64,000 nucleotides of DNA from Hippopus hippopus (GCA_946811185.2 OX328098.1:41541650-41605649); one strand, 5' to 3'. Shown: positions 32,265 to 43,284, numbered from the stretch's first letter. The notes: generated from the letters alone by a model not told the origin. Made by a program: numbers and translations.

Positions 32265-32410
32265 AGGGTTTCATACTACTTTGGAAAATATAAAATGAAT
32301 TTTCAAACATTGTAGACAAAGATCACACTGTACATTTTGCACTGTCTTTGTGGTTCTATCTGAAACTATAGCTGCATAAAGTTTTCTTCAGTATACTAAG
32401 GGATGAAAAT
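32265..32410 (+). mobile_element. D-family copy, diverged
   Basis: AGACAAAGATCACACTGTAC and GCACTGTCTTTGTGG form a weak palindrome, ending TACTAAGGGATG. Confidence 0.45.
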
Positions 32411-32448
32411 CCTGTTTTAAATGTTTACAAAATATACCAATTAAACAT

Positions 32449-32658
32449 TTACCCTCTACCAAACAACCCTAAGGAAGAAGCCTCTTGAAAACATTGTGGG
32501 AAAAGGAGAAAATGCTGGTGAGCAGCATTTTCTCCTTTTTCCACAATGTTTTCTACCCTGTAAAAGAACTTACGTTTATTTGTTTCACAGTCAAATTTGC
32601 TGTCTGCAGATGCTCCAATTTGGAATAGTATAAAATTTGTCGTTTGGGAATGGGTTAA
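32449..32658 (+). mobile_element. H MITE, A-B copy
   Basis: TTTACCCTCTACCAAACAAC to GGGAATGGGTTAA, shared with the next copy tail to tail. Confidence 0.82.
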
Positions 32659-32873
32659 CTCTTTACTAGACGATAAAACTTAGTCTCATCCATATTTAAA
32701 ACATTTGCAGATGACAAATGGCCAAAATAATGGCATTTGTTTGTGAAAGGGTAGAAAACATTGTGGGAAAAGGAGAAGATGCTGGTTGTCAGCATTTCCT
32801 TTTTTCCAACAATGCTTTCGAAAGCATTCTCCGCCTGCATCATTTAACTCAGGATTATGAGGTAACAGGCTAA
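32655..32873 (-). mobile_element. H MITE, A-B copy
   Basis: TTAACTCTTTACTAGACGAT to GGTAACAGGCTAA. Apex GCTGGTTGTCAGC. Confidence 0.82.
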
Positions 32874-33077
32874 CCTACACATAAAATTCATCTTCACAAA
32901 ATAAACTTTTACAGTTTCACACAATCATAAATTTTTCTGTCAAGTCATGCAAAATGAAAAACGCTTTTACTTATCCACACTTTAACATAACTTTTTACAC
33001 CCTGCTGGTGACAGATTTGAAAACATTGTAATAAAACAAGCAATACGTTGTTATTGTTAGATCATCTTTTTTAGATA

Positions 33078-33259
33078 AGTTGTGTTGAAGACAAATTAAA
33101 GGTGGCCCAAATGAAGAAATGTGTCCTAGATTGGGTAGGAAACATTGTGGGAAAGGAAGAAAATGCTGGTAACCAGCATTTTCTTCTTTCCCCACAATGT
33201 TTGCAAAAGGTTTTTTGTTTTAGAGTCAGTAAAACTTGGGATTGTGAGGTAAGAGTTAA
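33078..33259 (-). mobile_element. H MITE, B end truncated
   Basis: Starts inside the B arm (GTGTTGAAGACAAATT). Palindrome complete with centre GGTAACC. Ends AGGTAAGAGTTAA. Confidence 0.78.
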
Positions 33260-33268
33260 CTATACCAA

Positions 33269-33502
33269 GCTCTTTACCAGACAGCATAATTTTGGACATG
33301 TCCATTACCAAAGCATTTGCAGATGACAAATTCCATGTGGCTAAGGTGATGAAAACTAAGTAGGAATGGGCAGAAAAAATTGTAAGAAAAGGAGAAGATG
33401 CTGTGATACCAGTTTTTTCTCCTTTCCCCAAAACATTTTTCAAAAAATAAAGCTTTCTTCTGCCAGGTCATTAAAAGTTTGTATTGTGTGGTACAGGGTT
33501 AA
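33269..33502 (-). mobile_element. H MITE, A-B copy
   Basis: AGCTCTTTACCAGACAGCAT to GGTACAGGGTTAA. Only 5 bp separate it from the next, head-to-head copy. Confidence 0.82.
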
Positions 33503-33507
33503 ATACC

Positions 33508-33736
33508 TTAACCCTGTACCACACAAAGATGACTTTTAACGACCCTGAGGAAGAAGTCTTTTGAAAACATGGTGGGAAAAGGAGAAAATGCTGGTAACCA
33601 GCATTTTCTCCTTTTCCCACCAAGTTTTCTACACTATCAAAGAAAAACTGTGTCATGTGAGCCACTATGAAATTGTTGTCTGCAAATGCTTTCAATTTGG
33701 ATTGGTCTAAAATTTTACCGAGTGGTAAAGGGTTAA
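33508..33736 (+). mobile_element. H MITE, complete
   Basis: 229 bp, TTAACCCTGTACCACACAAA to GGTAAAGGGTTAA. Paired change CATGGTGGG/CCCACCAAG in the hairpin arms. Confidence 0.9.
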
Positions 33737-33912
33737 AGAAGATGACTCGTGAACATTTGTGGAAAAAGGAGAAAATGCTAGTAACCAGCATTATTCTCCT
33801 TTTCCCACAATGGTTTCAACCCTTTCAAAAAACAAATTTTAGCCTTTAAGTCATTTTATTTTGTCGTCTATAAACACTCTCTTTGGACAAGTCTAAATGT
33901 TTCGCAATTGTA
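33737..33912 (+). mobile_element. H MITE, A arm degraded
   Basis: Palindrome with one extra base at the apex side (CAGCATTATTCTCC); B arm to GTAAAGACC. Confidence 0.7.
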
Positions 33913-33932
33913 AAGACCTAATGTTCCTTTCT

Positions 33933-34110
33933 TTCTTTACCAAATGACAAAACTTGACACTTATCCAAATTGAAAGCATTTGCAAGTGACAAATGTTACT
34001 CATAAGTAAAAAATGCTGGATTACCAGCATTTTCTCCTTTTCCCTCAATGTTTTCAAAAACTTTTTTTCACAGCGTCGTCAAAAGTTGGGACAGAGTGGT
34101 AAAGGTCAAT
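33933..34110 (-). mobile_element. H MITE, left hairpin arm deleted
   Basis: CTTTACCAAATGACAAAACT; B arm leads straight to AAAAAATGCTGG, then right arm and A arm to GTGGTAAAGGTCAA. Confidence 0.75.
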
Positions 34111-34114
34111 TAAG

Positions 34115-34195
34115 ATGTATTAATTTCCATTTTGTGCAGTCTGATCTTAATCTGATTTGCCACTGGGACATCTAAAGTAGGCATGTAAAGGGTTA
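34115..34195 (+). mobile_element. D-family right half
   Basis: TTGTGCAGTCTGATCTTAATC to AGGCATGTAAAGGGTTA. Confidence 0.5.
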
Positions 34196-34477
34196 TACAG
34201 AAGACATCCTAGAACTGCATAAGAGACATTGAGGTAAAGCGCTAATAAAATAAGATCTTCAAAATATTTTTACCTTACAGATTACAAAATAATCCATTTC
34301 CTGTCCCATTAGTCTAGGCTTTGTTGTGTTCAATATGTACAAAATGAAAGTTGTTGAAGAGCACTTTTTGACCGACAGTTTCAATGGCAATAATTGACAA
34401 TCACATAATACCACAATATTACACTTTAGCCTTTTGTTGAACTTGCCCGGTTTTCTTACTATGATGGCCTACAGGTA

Positions 34478-34648
34478 TTGACCCTTTACCAAACAATCCG
34501 GGGTTTTAACAACCCTTGGAAAGAAGCCTTTTGAAAACATTGTGGAAAAAGGAGAAAATGCTGGTTACCAGCATTTTCTCCTTTTCCCACAATGTTTCCA
34601 AACAGCTTTTTTTTTCAGTCACAAATATCAGTAATAGTTTGAATTTAA
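34478..34648. mobile_element. H MITE, A-A chimera
   Basis: A arm (CCCTTTACCAAACAATCC), full palindrome with centre GGTTACC, then a second, inverted and diverged A arm (CAAACAGCTTTTTTTTTCAG to TTTAA). About 170 bp, the length predicted for two A arms. That right flank resembles the A arm at 34960-35005. Confidence 0.7.
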
Positions 34649-34656
34649 CCCTTGAT

Positions 34657-34788
34657 TCATTACCCTCCAACAATGTTTTCTAACCTATCAGAGAGCATAA
34701 GCTTATTTGTACCAAATTTGAATTTGTCATCTGCAGATGTTTTGAACTTGAAAGAGTCCAAAGTCTGTCATTTGGGAAAGAGTCAACT
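34657..34788 (+). mobile_element. H MITE, right half
   Basis: ACAATGTTTTCTAACC through the B arm to GGGAAAGAGTCAA, tail to tail with the next copy. Confidence 0.72.
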
Positions 34789-35010
34789 CCTTACCAAATG
34801 CCAAAATTTAATTCTAGTCCAAATAAAAAGAATTTGCAGACAACAAAATAAATGTGACTAATAAATTGAAACTTATTTTGGAAAGGTTAGAAAACATTGT
34901 GGAAAAAGGAGAAATGCTGCTTACCAGCATTTTCTCCTTCTCCCATAATGTTTTCAAACAGCTTCTTTTTCAGGGTCATTACAAGTCTGTAATAGTTTGA
35001 AGTTTAGCCC
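34783..35010 (-). mobile_element. H MITE, A-B copy
   Basis: AGTCAACTCCTTACCAAATG; palindrome apex GCTGCTTACCAGC; A end AATAGTTTGAAGTTTA. The words CCCTTGATTCATTACCCT follow both this copy and the A-A copy, so the flank is duplicated. Confidence 0.77.
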
Positions 35011-35019
35011 TTGATTCAT

Positions 35020-35130
35020 TACCCTTTGCAAACAACTTCTTTCCTATCATGCAGCAAAACCACGTCCTTAAAAACAATGTCACATATGGAAAAAAATTGC
35101 TCTTAATGAGCAATATCTCCTTTTGCCACA
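35020..35130. mobile_element. H-related hairpin with another apex
   Basis: ATTGCTCTTAATGAGCAAT replaces the ATGCTGG apex. Outer arms are H-like (CCTTTTGCCACAGTGTTT). The same apex type recurs at 46408-46480. Confidence 0.5.
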
Positions 35131-35250
35131 GTGTTTACATGAGTATTCATGTATTAAACCTCAATCAAGGTCCGTTATAAATATCTCACCACGATATTTT
35201 GTTTGGTCTTTGCTGCAAGTTTGGTTAGGCAGGTTGTGCAACAAGTTGAA

Positions 35251-36356
35251 AAACAAGAGGGCCATGATGGCCATAAGTCGCTCACCTGAGCCTTTTGACC
35301 AAACATGATCCATTTTAAATCTCTTTCAAAAGTGTACACAAGGTTTTTCTAAGATCTGACCTTGTGACCTAGTTTTCTACCCGACATGACCAATTTTCAA
35401 ACTCATCCAAGATATCATCAAGACGAACATTCTGACCAATTTTCAAGAGTATTGGACTAAAAATGTGGCCTCTAGAGCAAACACAAGGTTTTTTGAAGAT
35501 TTGGCCTAGTGACCTAGTTTTTTACCCAACATGATCCATTTTCGAATTCATCTGAGATATTATCAAGACAAACATTATGACCAACTTTCAAGAGTTTTGG
35601 ACTGAAAATATGGCCTCTAGAGCATACACAAGGTTTTTCTAAGATTTGCCCTAGTGACCTAGTTTTTGACCCGACACAACCCATTTTCTAAGATTTGCCC
35701 TAGTGACCTAGTTTTTGACCCAACATGACCCATTTTCGAACTCGCCCGAGATATCATCAAGACAAACATTCTGACCAATTTTCAAGAGTTTTGGAATGAA
35801 AATATTGCCTCTAGAGCATACACGAGGTTTTTCTAAGATTTGCTCTAGTGACCTAGTTTTTGACCCGACACAACCCATTTTCGAACTCATTCAAGATATT
35901 ATCAAGACAAACATTCTGACAAACTTTCAAGAGCATTGGACTGAAAATATGGCCTCTAGAGCATACACAAGATTTTCCTAAGATTTGCCTAGTGACTTAG
36001 TTTTTGACTCCATATGACCCATTTTCAAACTCATCCGACATATCATCAAGACAAACATTCTGACCAACTTTCAAGAGTTTTGGACTGAAAATGTGGCCTC
36101 TAGAGCGTACACAAGGTTTTTCTAAGATTTGCCCCAGCGACCTAGTTTTTGACTCCACATGACCCATTTTCGAACTCGTCCGAGATATCATCAAGACAAA
36201 CATTCTGACCAAGTTTCATGAGTATCGGACTGAAAATGTGGCCTCTAGAGCGTACACAAGATAAAAGTTGACAACGGACACAGCACGACGGACAACGGAC
36301 ACAGCACGATCACAAAAGCTCACCATGAGCACTTTGTGCTCAGGTGAGCTAAAAAA
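35251..36356 (+). mobile_element. CAAG element E3
   Basis: AACAAGAGGGCCATGATGGC then CGCTCACCTGAG; ends CTCAGGTGAGCTAAAA with the hairpin TGAGCACTTTGTGCTCA. The interior is tandem units of about 146 bp (GACCTAGTTTTTGACCC, ATATCATCAAGACAAACATT). Minus-strand ORFs at 35708-35890 and 35997-36212 are translations of these units. Confidence 0.78.
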
Positions 36357-36516
36357 TGGATAGACTGCAGTTTACAGTCATAAATGCACTGTTCACTTCT
36401 GCAAAGAATTTAGACAAAACATGCAGCAGTTTAAAGGGCAGCAACCCCTAATTTTGTTTTTAAACAGTTACCAGGATCAATAGTACAATTAATTGATTTA
36501 ACATGTAAAATTAAGT

Positions 36517-36795
36517 TTGTTTGTTTATTTGTTTTCGAGTTTAGCGCTGTTTTAACAGCTTCAGTTCATATGACTCATATCACTGCGATCAGTGCACCTA
36601 CACTTGTATTTCCTGGCTTTCTCAAACCAGTACTGACACAACTTTCTTTCCAAGTCACTAACTACTTTCCTCACAGGCATCAGGGGTGGGAGGCAAAAAA
36701 AACACAGAAAGGGAGTTTGCCTCTACCAGGTATCAAATCCATAACCATCAGGTCACAAATCGGATACACTAACCACTGAGCTAACCAGCTGCGCT
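36517..36795 (-). mobile_element. tRNA-derived SINE, fourth subfamily
   Basis: Minus-strand head GCTGGTTAGCTCAGTGGTTA (strong A box) and GGATTTGATACC (B box). Tail at the low-coordinate end is TTTGTTTGTTTATTTG. Confidence 0.7.
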
Positions 36796-36921
36796 GTAAA
36801 ATTAAGATATGTAGGATAGCAAAGACCGATTTCTTTACCACTGGTTTGTTTGGAGTCAAAAAGTATCAAATTCCATTGCTGTGTTTGTTAGTCGAAATGG
36901 GTTTTTAAAACACCGTTATAA

Positions 36922-38277
36922 TTATACTCTTTTATCAAACAACCCGGTATTGTTTGGGGAAGCACTTTGAAAATATTACGGTAAGTGAAACAAGAAGGCC
37001 GTGGGTCCTGAAGCACTCACCTCAATAAAGTCATCTAGGATTGATAAAGTTCAAGACATCTTGGACAAGATGACATAAACACATTTGGTATAGTGACCTA
37101 CTTTTTTATCCAAATTGACCCATTTAAAACATGTTTAAGACATTATCAAGACAAATATTCTGATCAAATTTCATGAGTCTCAGACTAAAAATATGGTCTC
37201 TATAATGCACACAAGATTTTTCTAAGACTTGTTCCAGTGACCTACATACTAACCTGATGTGACCCAATCCTGAACTTGTCAAAGAAATTGTTAGGATAAA
37301 CATTCTGACCAATTTTCATGAGTATCAAACTGAAAATGTGGTCTCTACAGTGCACACAAGGTTTTTCTGAGATTTAAACCAGTGACCTACTTTTTGACCT
37401 GATATGACCAACTTTCACAGTTGTTAAAAATAACATCAAGAAAAACATTCTGACCAAGTGTCCACTGACAATATGGCTTCTAGAGTGCACACAAGGATTT
37501 TCTACAGCTTGTCCTGATTTAATCCCATGTGACCCAATTTTGAACTTGTACTAGATATCATCAAGACAAACATTCTGACCCAGTTTCATTTATATCAGAC
37601 TGAACATGTGGCCCCTAATGTGCACACTAATTTTTTTTAAGATTTAGCAATGTTACCTTCTTTCTGACCCGACATGACCCAATTTCAAACTTGTCTGAAA
37701 TGTAATCACTACAAAGATTCTGACAGAATTTCAAGATTATTGGACTAAAAATGTGGCCTCTAAAGTGTACACAAGGTTTTTCTATGATTTGTCCAATTGG
37801 CATGATCCCATTTTAAACTTGTCCAAGATATCATAAAAAACAAAATTCTGATGAAACATCAAGATTATCAGCCTGAAAATTTCGCCTCTGATGTGCACAT
37901 AAGGATTTTCAAATATTGTGTCCCCAATAACCTACTTTCCGACCCAATGTGACCCAATTTCAAATTTGTCCAAGATGTTACCAAGATAAATATTCTGACC
38001 AAGTTTCATGAGTATTGGACAAGAAATGTGGCCTCTGGAGTGCAAAAAATGTAATTGTAAACGCCCACATGATGAACGACAGACACAGCATTATCACAAA
38101 AGCTCCCCTCAAGAGCTTCAAGCTCAGATGAGATAAAAATGCTGACAAAAGGTTTTTTTTTTTAACATTTAGATTATTAATTAAAGATAATTTCTAGTAT
38201 TTGAGCTAATTATCTAATTTGTCTGCGTATGTTTAAATTCAGTCACATCTAAAACTTTGTATATTGGCAAAGAGTAT
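36922..38277 (+). mobile_element. H MITE interrupted by CAAG element E4
   Basis: A arm CTCTTTTATCAAACAACC to GTAAGTGAAA (36990). The host resumes at about 38136 with AAATGCTGAC and a B arm ending TTGGCAAAGAGTA. The break lies in the second A-run of the left hairpin arm. Confidence 0.68.
36991..38138 (+). mobile_element. CAAG element E4, diverged
   Basis: ACAAGAAGGCCGTGGGTCC, then units of about 145 bp related to E3 (AGTGACCTACTTTTTGACC). 3' end AGCTCAGATGAGATAAAA. Confidence 0.72.
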
Positions 38278-38289
38278 ACTCCTTGTATT

Positions 38290-38432
38290 TGTCTTCTATA
38301 GAGTGCAAAGTATAGTGGGCAAAAAGATAGAAATGCTAGTTACCAGTATTTTTACCATTTACCAGAATTTTTTCAAAATCTTTCTTTGTCAAGGTCATTA
38401 AGACTGAGGACTGTTTTGGTAAAGGGTGAAAC
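38290..38432 (-). mobile_element. H MITE, B end truncated
   Basis: Palindrome GATAGAAATGCTAGTTACC and an A arm to TTTGGTAAAGGGTG. Confidence 0.68.
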
Positions 38433-38580
38433 AGTATTCCAGTCATATAATGTGGACTCGGTGGCTTGAGAAGAATATTGTGCAAAGAACTCGTAAAAGA
38501 AAACTCCAGGGAAGCTATGATAGGTGCACTACTGAAAATATTGTTGAAAATAGCATACAAACAAAGTTAAACATCATGTA
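38430..38580 (+). mobile_element. SINE 3' portion
   Basis: AAAACTCCAGGGAAGCTATGA and ATAGGTGCACTAC match the body of the 24 kb SINEs. The tRNA head is missing. Confidence 0.55.
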
Positions 38581-38795
38581 GAATAATTCATTTGATTGTC
38601 TCTGTTGCAACAAGCTACTGTGAAATACCGGAGGACCTTTGGGTCAGAGGATATGAAGAGTGTACTTATTACAGGAAGTGTAAAAATAAATGCACAATAA
38701 TGTGCTGTCCATACTGCATGATGGATGAGGTTCACTTTCCATTGATATGCTCTATATATACAAGTCATTGTCCAAATATAGACAACCAGTGTTCA

Positions 38796-39017
38796 ATCTT
38801 TACCAAACAATCTTGTGTTTTAGCCATCCTGAAGAGGGCGTTTGAAAACACAGCAGGAAAAGGAGAAAATGCTGGAAACCACAATTTTCTCATTTTCCAA
38901 CACTGTTTTCATACCTTTCAAAGACAAATACCATCATTTGAGCCAAATTTATTTTCTAGCCTACAAATGCTTTCAATTCAGACAAGCCTAATACTTTGCC
39001 CTTTGGTAGCAAGTAAG
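38796..39017 (+). mobile_element. H MITE, A-B copy
   Basis: TCTTTACCAAACAATCTTGT to TTTGGTAGCAAGTAAG; palindrome moderately diverged. Confidence 0.77.
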
Positions 39018-39083
39018 CTTAAGTATTTACCATAATGTTGAACGATATTCAACTTTCCTTCTAAGAGAATGTTCATCAAAAGC

Positions 39084-39345
39084 AGTACTGTAGCTTAGTA
39101 GTTAGTGTATCTGACTCGTGACCTTGTGGATGCTGGTTTGAAACCCTGTTGAGGCAAGCTTTCTTTCCGGCAACCTCTTTGCCTCTCACCTCTAACGCAA
39201 TCGCGAAAAGCAGTGATTGGTTTGGAAAGAAAGTTGTGTCAGTACTAGTGTGAGAAAGCTAGGAAACACATGTGTAGGTGCACTGATCACTATGATATGA
39301 CCTAAGCTGTTAAAACCGTGTTAAACTCCAATACAAACAAAAAAA
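39084..39345 (+). mobile_element. tRNA-derived SINE, second subfamily
   Basis: TGTAGCTTAGTAGTTAGTGT (A box), CTGGTTTGAAACCC (B box), body TTGCCTCTCACCTCTAACGC, tail ACAAACAAAAAAAAAAG. Best-preserved copy of the 13.15 kb subfamily. Confidence 0.77.
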
Positions 39346-39629
39346 AAAGCTAAAGAAGTATTAAAGATTAAAGAGAAGAGAACATGTAGGCATTTCACCT
39401 GACATAAATTCAAACTTTTTTCACAAGGCAAAATAAATAATTCCACTTACAGTCATTTTGTACTGCTTTCATTTCCATGGTAACACTTTACCAAGATAAT
39501 AAAGTGATGACATATGATATCTTGTTTGGGTTAGGTATTTGTGAAGATAATAATAGTATGGGTATAAATTTATTCCATGTTATGAACTTTAATACTCAAT
39601 ACACTGCACATCTAATTCCTTTGACACTC

Positions 39630-40889
39630 TAACTCTTTACCCGACAATAAAATTTTTGATAGTCTGGACTGAAGGCACTTCCAATCGACAAATTCAGTGT
39701 GACTCATAAGATTGAATTTGTCTTTGAAAGGTTAGAAAACATTGTGGAACAAGACGTGTCACTGAGAAGTGACTGATGCCCCCAAAAAGACCCTTTTCCT
39801 GCAAGCTGTTCACATGAACACTGCCTATGGACACAACACTTACACACACTTCTAACCTTGCTGTGACCTTGACTTTTGACCTATGGATATCTTGTGGATG
39901 ACACATTATTTACATGTGGTTGACAATTGTGCAGTTATACTAAAATTTGTTCATATTTGAAAAAAGTTACTGGCCATACACAAACACTAACACCAAAAAA
40001 ATATATCTGACCTTGCTGTGACCTTGACCTTTAAACCTATAGACATAACTTGTACATGACACATTAATGCAAAGTTATCTTGATATCAAGTCATGATATG
40101 TAAAGAGTTATAGCCAGAACACAAAAATGGAAATTTGACCTTGCCATGACCTTGACATTTGACCTACTGAGATGGTTCTTTTGAGTAACACATCGTCTTT
40201 TATGTGGTTTACAATTCTGCAAAGTTATATTGAAATTCATCCATAATTAAAAACAAATATTACTCCTAAAAACACACTTGACTTTGCTGTGTCCTTGACC
40301 TTTAACCTTCCTACATGACTCTTAATCATGACACATTGTCTCAGTGCGATTAACATTTGTGCCAAGTTATTCTGAAATCAAATGATAGGGAAAAAAGTTA
40401 AGGCCTGGACACGATTTCTACCCCTCCAACACATTTGACTTTGCTGTGACCTTGACCTTTAACCTACGGACATGACTCTTGAGCATGACAAATCGTCTTG
40501 ATAGGGTTAACATTTGTGCAAAGTTATTTTGAAATTGAGCTATAGGAAAAAGTTATGGCCTGGACACAAAAAGCGAACAGACAGACAGAAGGAAGGACTA
40601 AACAAAAACTATATGCCCCCCCCCACACATACCTGACGTTTTGTTCACATTTTTAAAAATTTGTTCTAAAAAAACAAATTGACTGAGAATCAGCTAAAAA
40701 CCTGCAAGGCATAGCTGTACGTACTAAAACTAAACAAAAACTATATGCCCCCCCCCCCCCCAAAAAAAATTGGGGGGCATAAAAAGGAGAGAAGGCTGGC
40801 TACCAGCATTTTCTCTTTTACTGGTAATGTTTTCAAAAGCTTTCTTCCAGGGGGTTGTTTAAACTCTGGCTGTGTGGTAAAGGGTTTAA
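39630..40889 (-). mobile_element. H MITE interrupted by CAAG-type element E6
   Basis: B arm CTAACTCTTTACCCGACAAT to CATTGTGGAA (39749). The host resumes at 40784 with AGGAGAGAAGGCTGGC and ends GTGTGGTAAAGGGTTTAA. Same break point as the copy hit by E2. Confidence 0.82.
39750..40783 (+). mobile_element. CAAG-type element E6 (CAAGACGTGTCACTGAG)
   Basis: 5' end CAAGACGTGTCACTGAGAAG with the short hairpin TCACTGAGAAGTGA and GATGCCCCCAAAAAG. The 3' end AATTGGGGGGCATAAAA is the inverse of the latter. Units of about 150 bp carry TTGCTGTGACCTTGACCTTT near 39857, 40013, 40141, 40275 and 40442. A run of 14 C lies at 40748-40761. Sequence differs from E1-E5, layout is the same. Confidence 0.72.
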
Positions 40890-41037
40890 CCAGAAAATAA
40901 ATTTATTGCACACATACCTGAAGTTTTGTTCAACTTTTTAAAACTTTGTTTTGAAAAAACAAATTGACTGAGAATCGGCTCAAAAACCTGGAAGGCATAA
41001 CTGTATGTGCTTTTGTAGAGTTCAGGATCAGATTGCT

Positions 41038-41163
41038 TAGCTCTTTACTCAGTGAAAAGACTTTTAGACTTGTCCAAATTGAAAGTGTTTGCAGACAATA
41101 AGTTAGATGTGGCTCAAATGATTGTATTTATTCCCTAAAGAGCAGAAAACATATTTCTCAGTA
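41038..41163 (-). mobile_element. H MITE, B half
   Basis: AGCTCTTTACTCAGTGAAAA to GCAGAAAACATATT, then lost. Confidence 0.68.
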
Positions 41164-41238
41164 TTGCAATCTTAAAGCTGTTTGGCTTGCTTATTTCACT
41201 TTACATATTGGTCAGTGGTAAGCTTACTCCAAAATGCT

Positions 41239-41427
41239 TTAACCCCTAGCACATAATCTCGAGTTTTAACATCTTTGAGAGAGAAGCCTTTTGAAACAAT
41301 GTGGGAAAAGAAGAAAATGCTGGTAACCAGCATTTTCTCCTTTTCTCACAAAGTTTTCAACCTTATCAAAAGGCAAATTCCATTATTTAAGCCAGGTCTA
41401 CGATTTTGGCATGTTGTAAAGGGTTAA
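41239..41427 (+). mobile_element. H MITE, B arm shortened
   Basis: TTAACCCCTAGCACATAATC to TGTAAAGGGTTAA; GTCTGCAAATGC part of the B arm missing. Shares TTAA tail to tail with the next copy. Confidence 0.82.
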
Positions 41428-41639
41428 CTCTTTACCAAATGACAAAAATGTAGACTTGTCTAAATTGAAAGTATTTGTAAACCACAATTTAAACGTAGCT
41501 CAAGCGATTGAATTTGTATTTGATACGGTAGAAAACACTGCTGGTTACCAGCATTTTCTCCTTTTCCTACAATGTTTTCAAAAGGCTCTTATCTTAGGGT
41601 TGTTAAAACTCGGGATTGTGTGGTGAGAGTCAGAGTTAA
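41424..41639 (-). mobile_element. H MITE, left hairpin arm deleted
   Basis: TTAACTCTTTACCAAATGAC; GAAAACACTGCTGGTTACC skips most of the left arm; A end GGTGAGAGTCAGAGTTAA. Confidence 0.8.
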
Positions 41640-41664
41640 CAACAACCTTTCATGATTCAAACTC

Positions 41665-41865
41665 AGAGCTCCAGATACAGGAAGTGATTTTGATTTCAAA
41701 ATTGAAAATATTGATTATTCTCCACTAAACCCTATGTTATGGGTACTCATTAGAATCGTCTCATCGAGACGATTCTAATGAGTACCCACAACATAGGTTT
41801 TGGAAGAGAAATAATGGATTTAGAATATCATCACTCCCTCTTATCTCGAGCTCTGCATACTGAAC
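41665..41865. mobile_element. Fold-back element F, copy 1
   Basis: Almost the whole of about 200 bp is one palindrome: ACTAAACCCTATGTTATGGG and GAATCGTCTCATC on the left, GATGAGACGATTC-type inverse and CCCACAACATAGG on the right, bounded by AGAGCTCCAGATA and a TATCTCGAGCTCT-type inverse. Second copy at 46130-46325. Confidence 0.75.
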
Positions 41866-42129
41866 TTCATCCCTTTAGAACTTGACTGTTCAACCAAGAT
41901 CATGAAACCCAATCCACTAAAACAAGAAAACATATGAAAACAAAGCCCTCTCTTCTATGCCTACAGTATAACAATGATATAATGTTTCTTGGTAAGAGTT
42001 AAACAAAATGCTTTTTGGTAAAAAATATACTATATATAATAATTACCATAACAGAAGATTTTAACAAATAAACTTGTGCTACGACACCATGTAGTAAGAA
42101 GTTAATATCCAAGTCAAAAACATAGCAAA

Positions 42130-42320
42130 ATGGATCTTTTGAGGTTTTTTCATGGCTAATCATTGTTTTGACTGTTTTCTGTGGAAAGCAATCAGAGGCT
42201 TGCAATGCACTGGTAAAATAAACTCCAGGAAAGCATGGATTACAACAGGTGCACTGGCTGCTACGCAATATAACTAAATTACTGTTGAAAATGGCACTGC
42301 ACATCATACAAATAAACATA
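42130..42320 (+). mobile_element. SINE 3' portion
   Basis: GCTAATCATTGTTTTGACTG, AAACTCCAGGAAAGCATGGA and AGGTGCACTGGCTGCTACG match the SINE body; head missing. Confidence 0.6.
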
Positions 42321-42574
42321 GAAATCTTACATTATTCAAACTGAACTTTATTCCATTAGAACTTTGTTCCATCAAAACAAATCCACTAAAAATCAAAACA
42401 AATCAGAACGAGCTCTCTCTTCTATTCCTACTAAGTGTCATCGCTGCAGGTTAATATCCAGTTATGATTTACAACAGAGGGCTGTCAATTCATTGCGACA
42501 TGATTTTGCTGTTTGTGCCTGTCAGATAATCAGCCTAAAATCTATGACCTGTATGTATATCATCAACAATTTAA

Positions 42575-42745
42575 GCCTAGAAATAAGACCCAAATAATTC
42601 ATAATTCAAGGTTACTTTTATTCAGAATGTCAAAGCAAAGCGATAGTGAAGATCAAAGGTCAGCCTGCAATTCCTGTACAGTCTGATCTTGATCTACACT
42701 GGACAGAAAGTCACAACTTTAGCTGTGACAGGTGCTTCAAGGGTT
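42575..42745 (+). mobile_element. D-family copy
   Basis: AGACCCAAATAATTCATAAT as at 7497, palindrome GAAGATCAAAGGTCAGCCTG / CAGTCTGATCTTGATC, end CTTCAAGGGTTAA. Confidence 0.65.
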
Positions 42746-42825
42746 AACCTGTTTTTATTGCAGTAATATTTTAGGTCCCTCAATCATAACCATAATTGGT
42801 GGAGAATATAATTACGATAAGAAGA

Positions 42826-43141
42826 TTAACCCTTTACCGAATAAAACCTCATAGTCTTGACCAAATCATGGCCGCTTATATCTTGAATCACAACACTGTG
42901 TTGTGAAAAGAAAAATATTGAGGAAACATTCGCAAAATTTTAGACTTGTCCAAAATGAAAGTATTTGCAGACAACAAAATAAACGTGATTCAAAAATTGA
43001 AACTTGTGTTTGGTTGGATAGAAAACATTGTGGAAAAAGGAGAAAATGCTGGTTACCAGCATTTTCTCCTTTTCCACAGTGTTTTCAAAAGGCTTTTTAC
43101 TTAGGGTCGTTAAAACTCGGTATTGTGTGGTAAAGAGTTAA
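42826..43141 (-). mobile_element. H MITE, preceded by a stray A end
   Basis: A detached TTAACCCTTTACCGAATAAA lies at 42826. The main copy runs from TTTTAGACTTGTCC (about 42930) to GGTAAAGAGTTAA. Palindrome near-perfect. Confidence 0.8.
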
Positions 43142-43230
43142 AGACAAATCCTATTACTTAAAGCATATCATATTTTGTCATCTGTAAATGCTTTCAATAT
43201 GATGAATTCCAAAATTCAGTCCACTAAATA
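43142..43230 (+). mobile_element. H MITE, B-arm fragment
   Basis: GACAAATCCTATTACTTAAA and GTCATCTGTAAATGCTTTC follow directly on the previous copy. Confidence 0.55.
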
Positions 43231-43284
43231 CTAAATATTTTGGTCTCTAATAATCAAAAAAGAACTTACTGAGGTGGAAAGTTT

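Noticed and set aside
35708..36212. Minus-strand ORFs with repeated GSKTRSLEQILEKP-like peptides
   Set aside because: Frames through the 146-bp tandem units of CAAG element E3; the repetition is at DNA level and other units have stops.
38592..39035. Cys-rich 147-codon ORF starting MIVSVATSYCE
   Set aside because: The second half is an H MITE; the first half has no signal peptide or recognisable Cys pattern, and an opposite-strand ORF of similar quality covers it.
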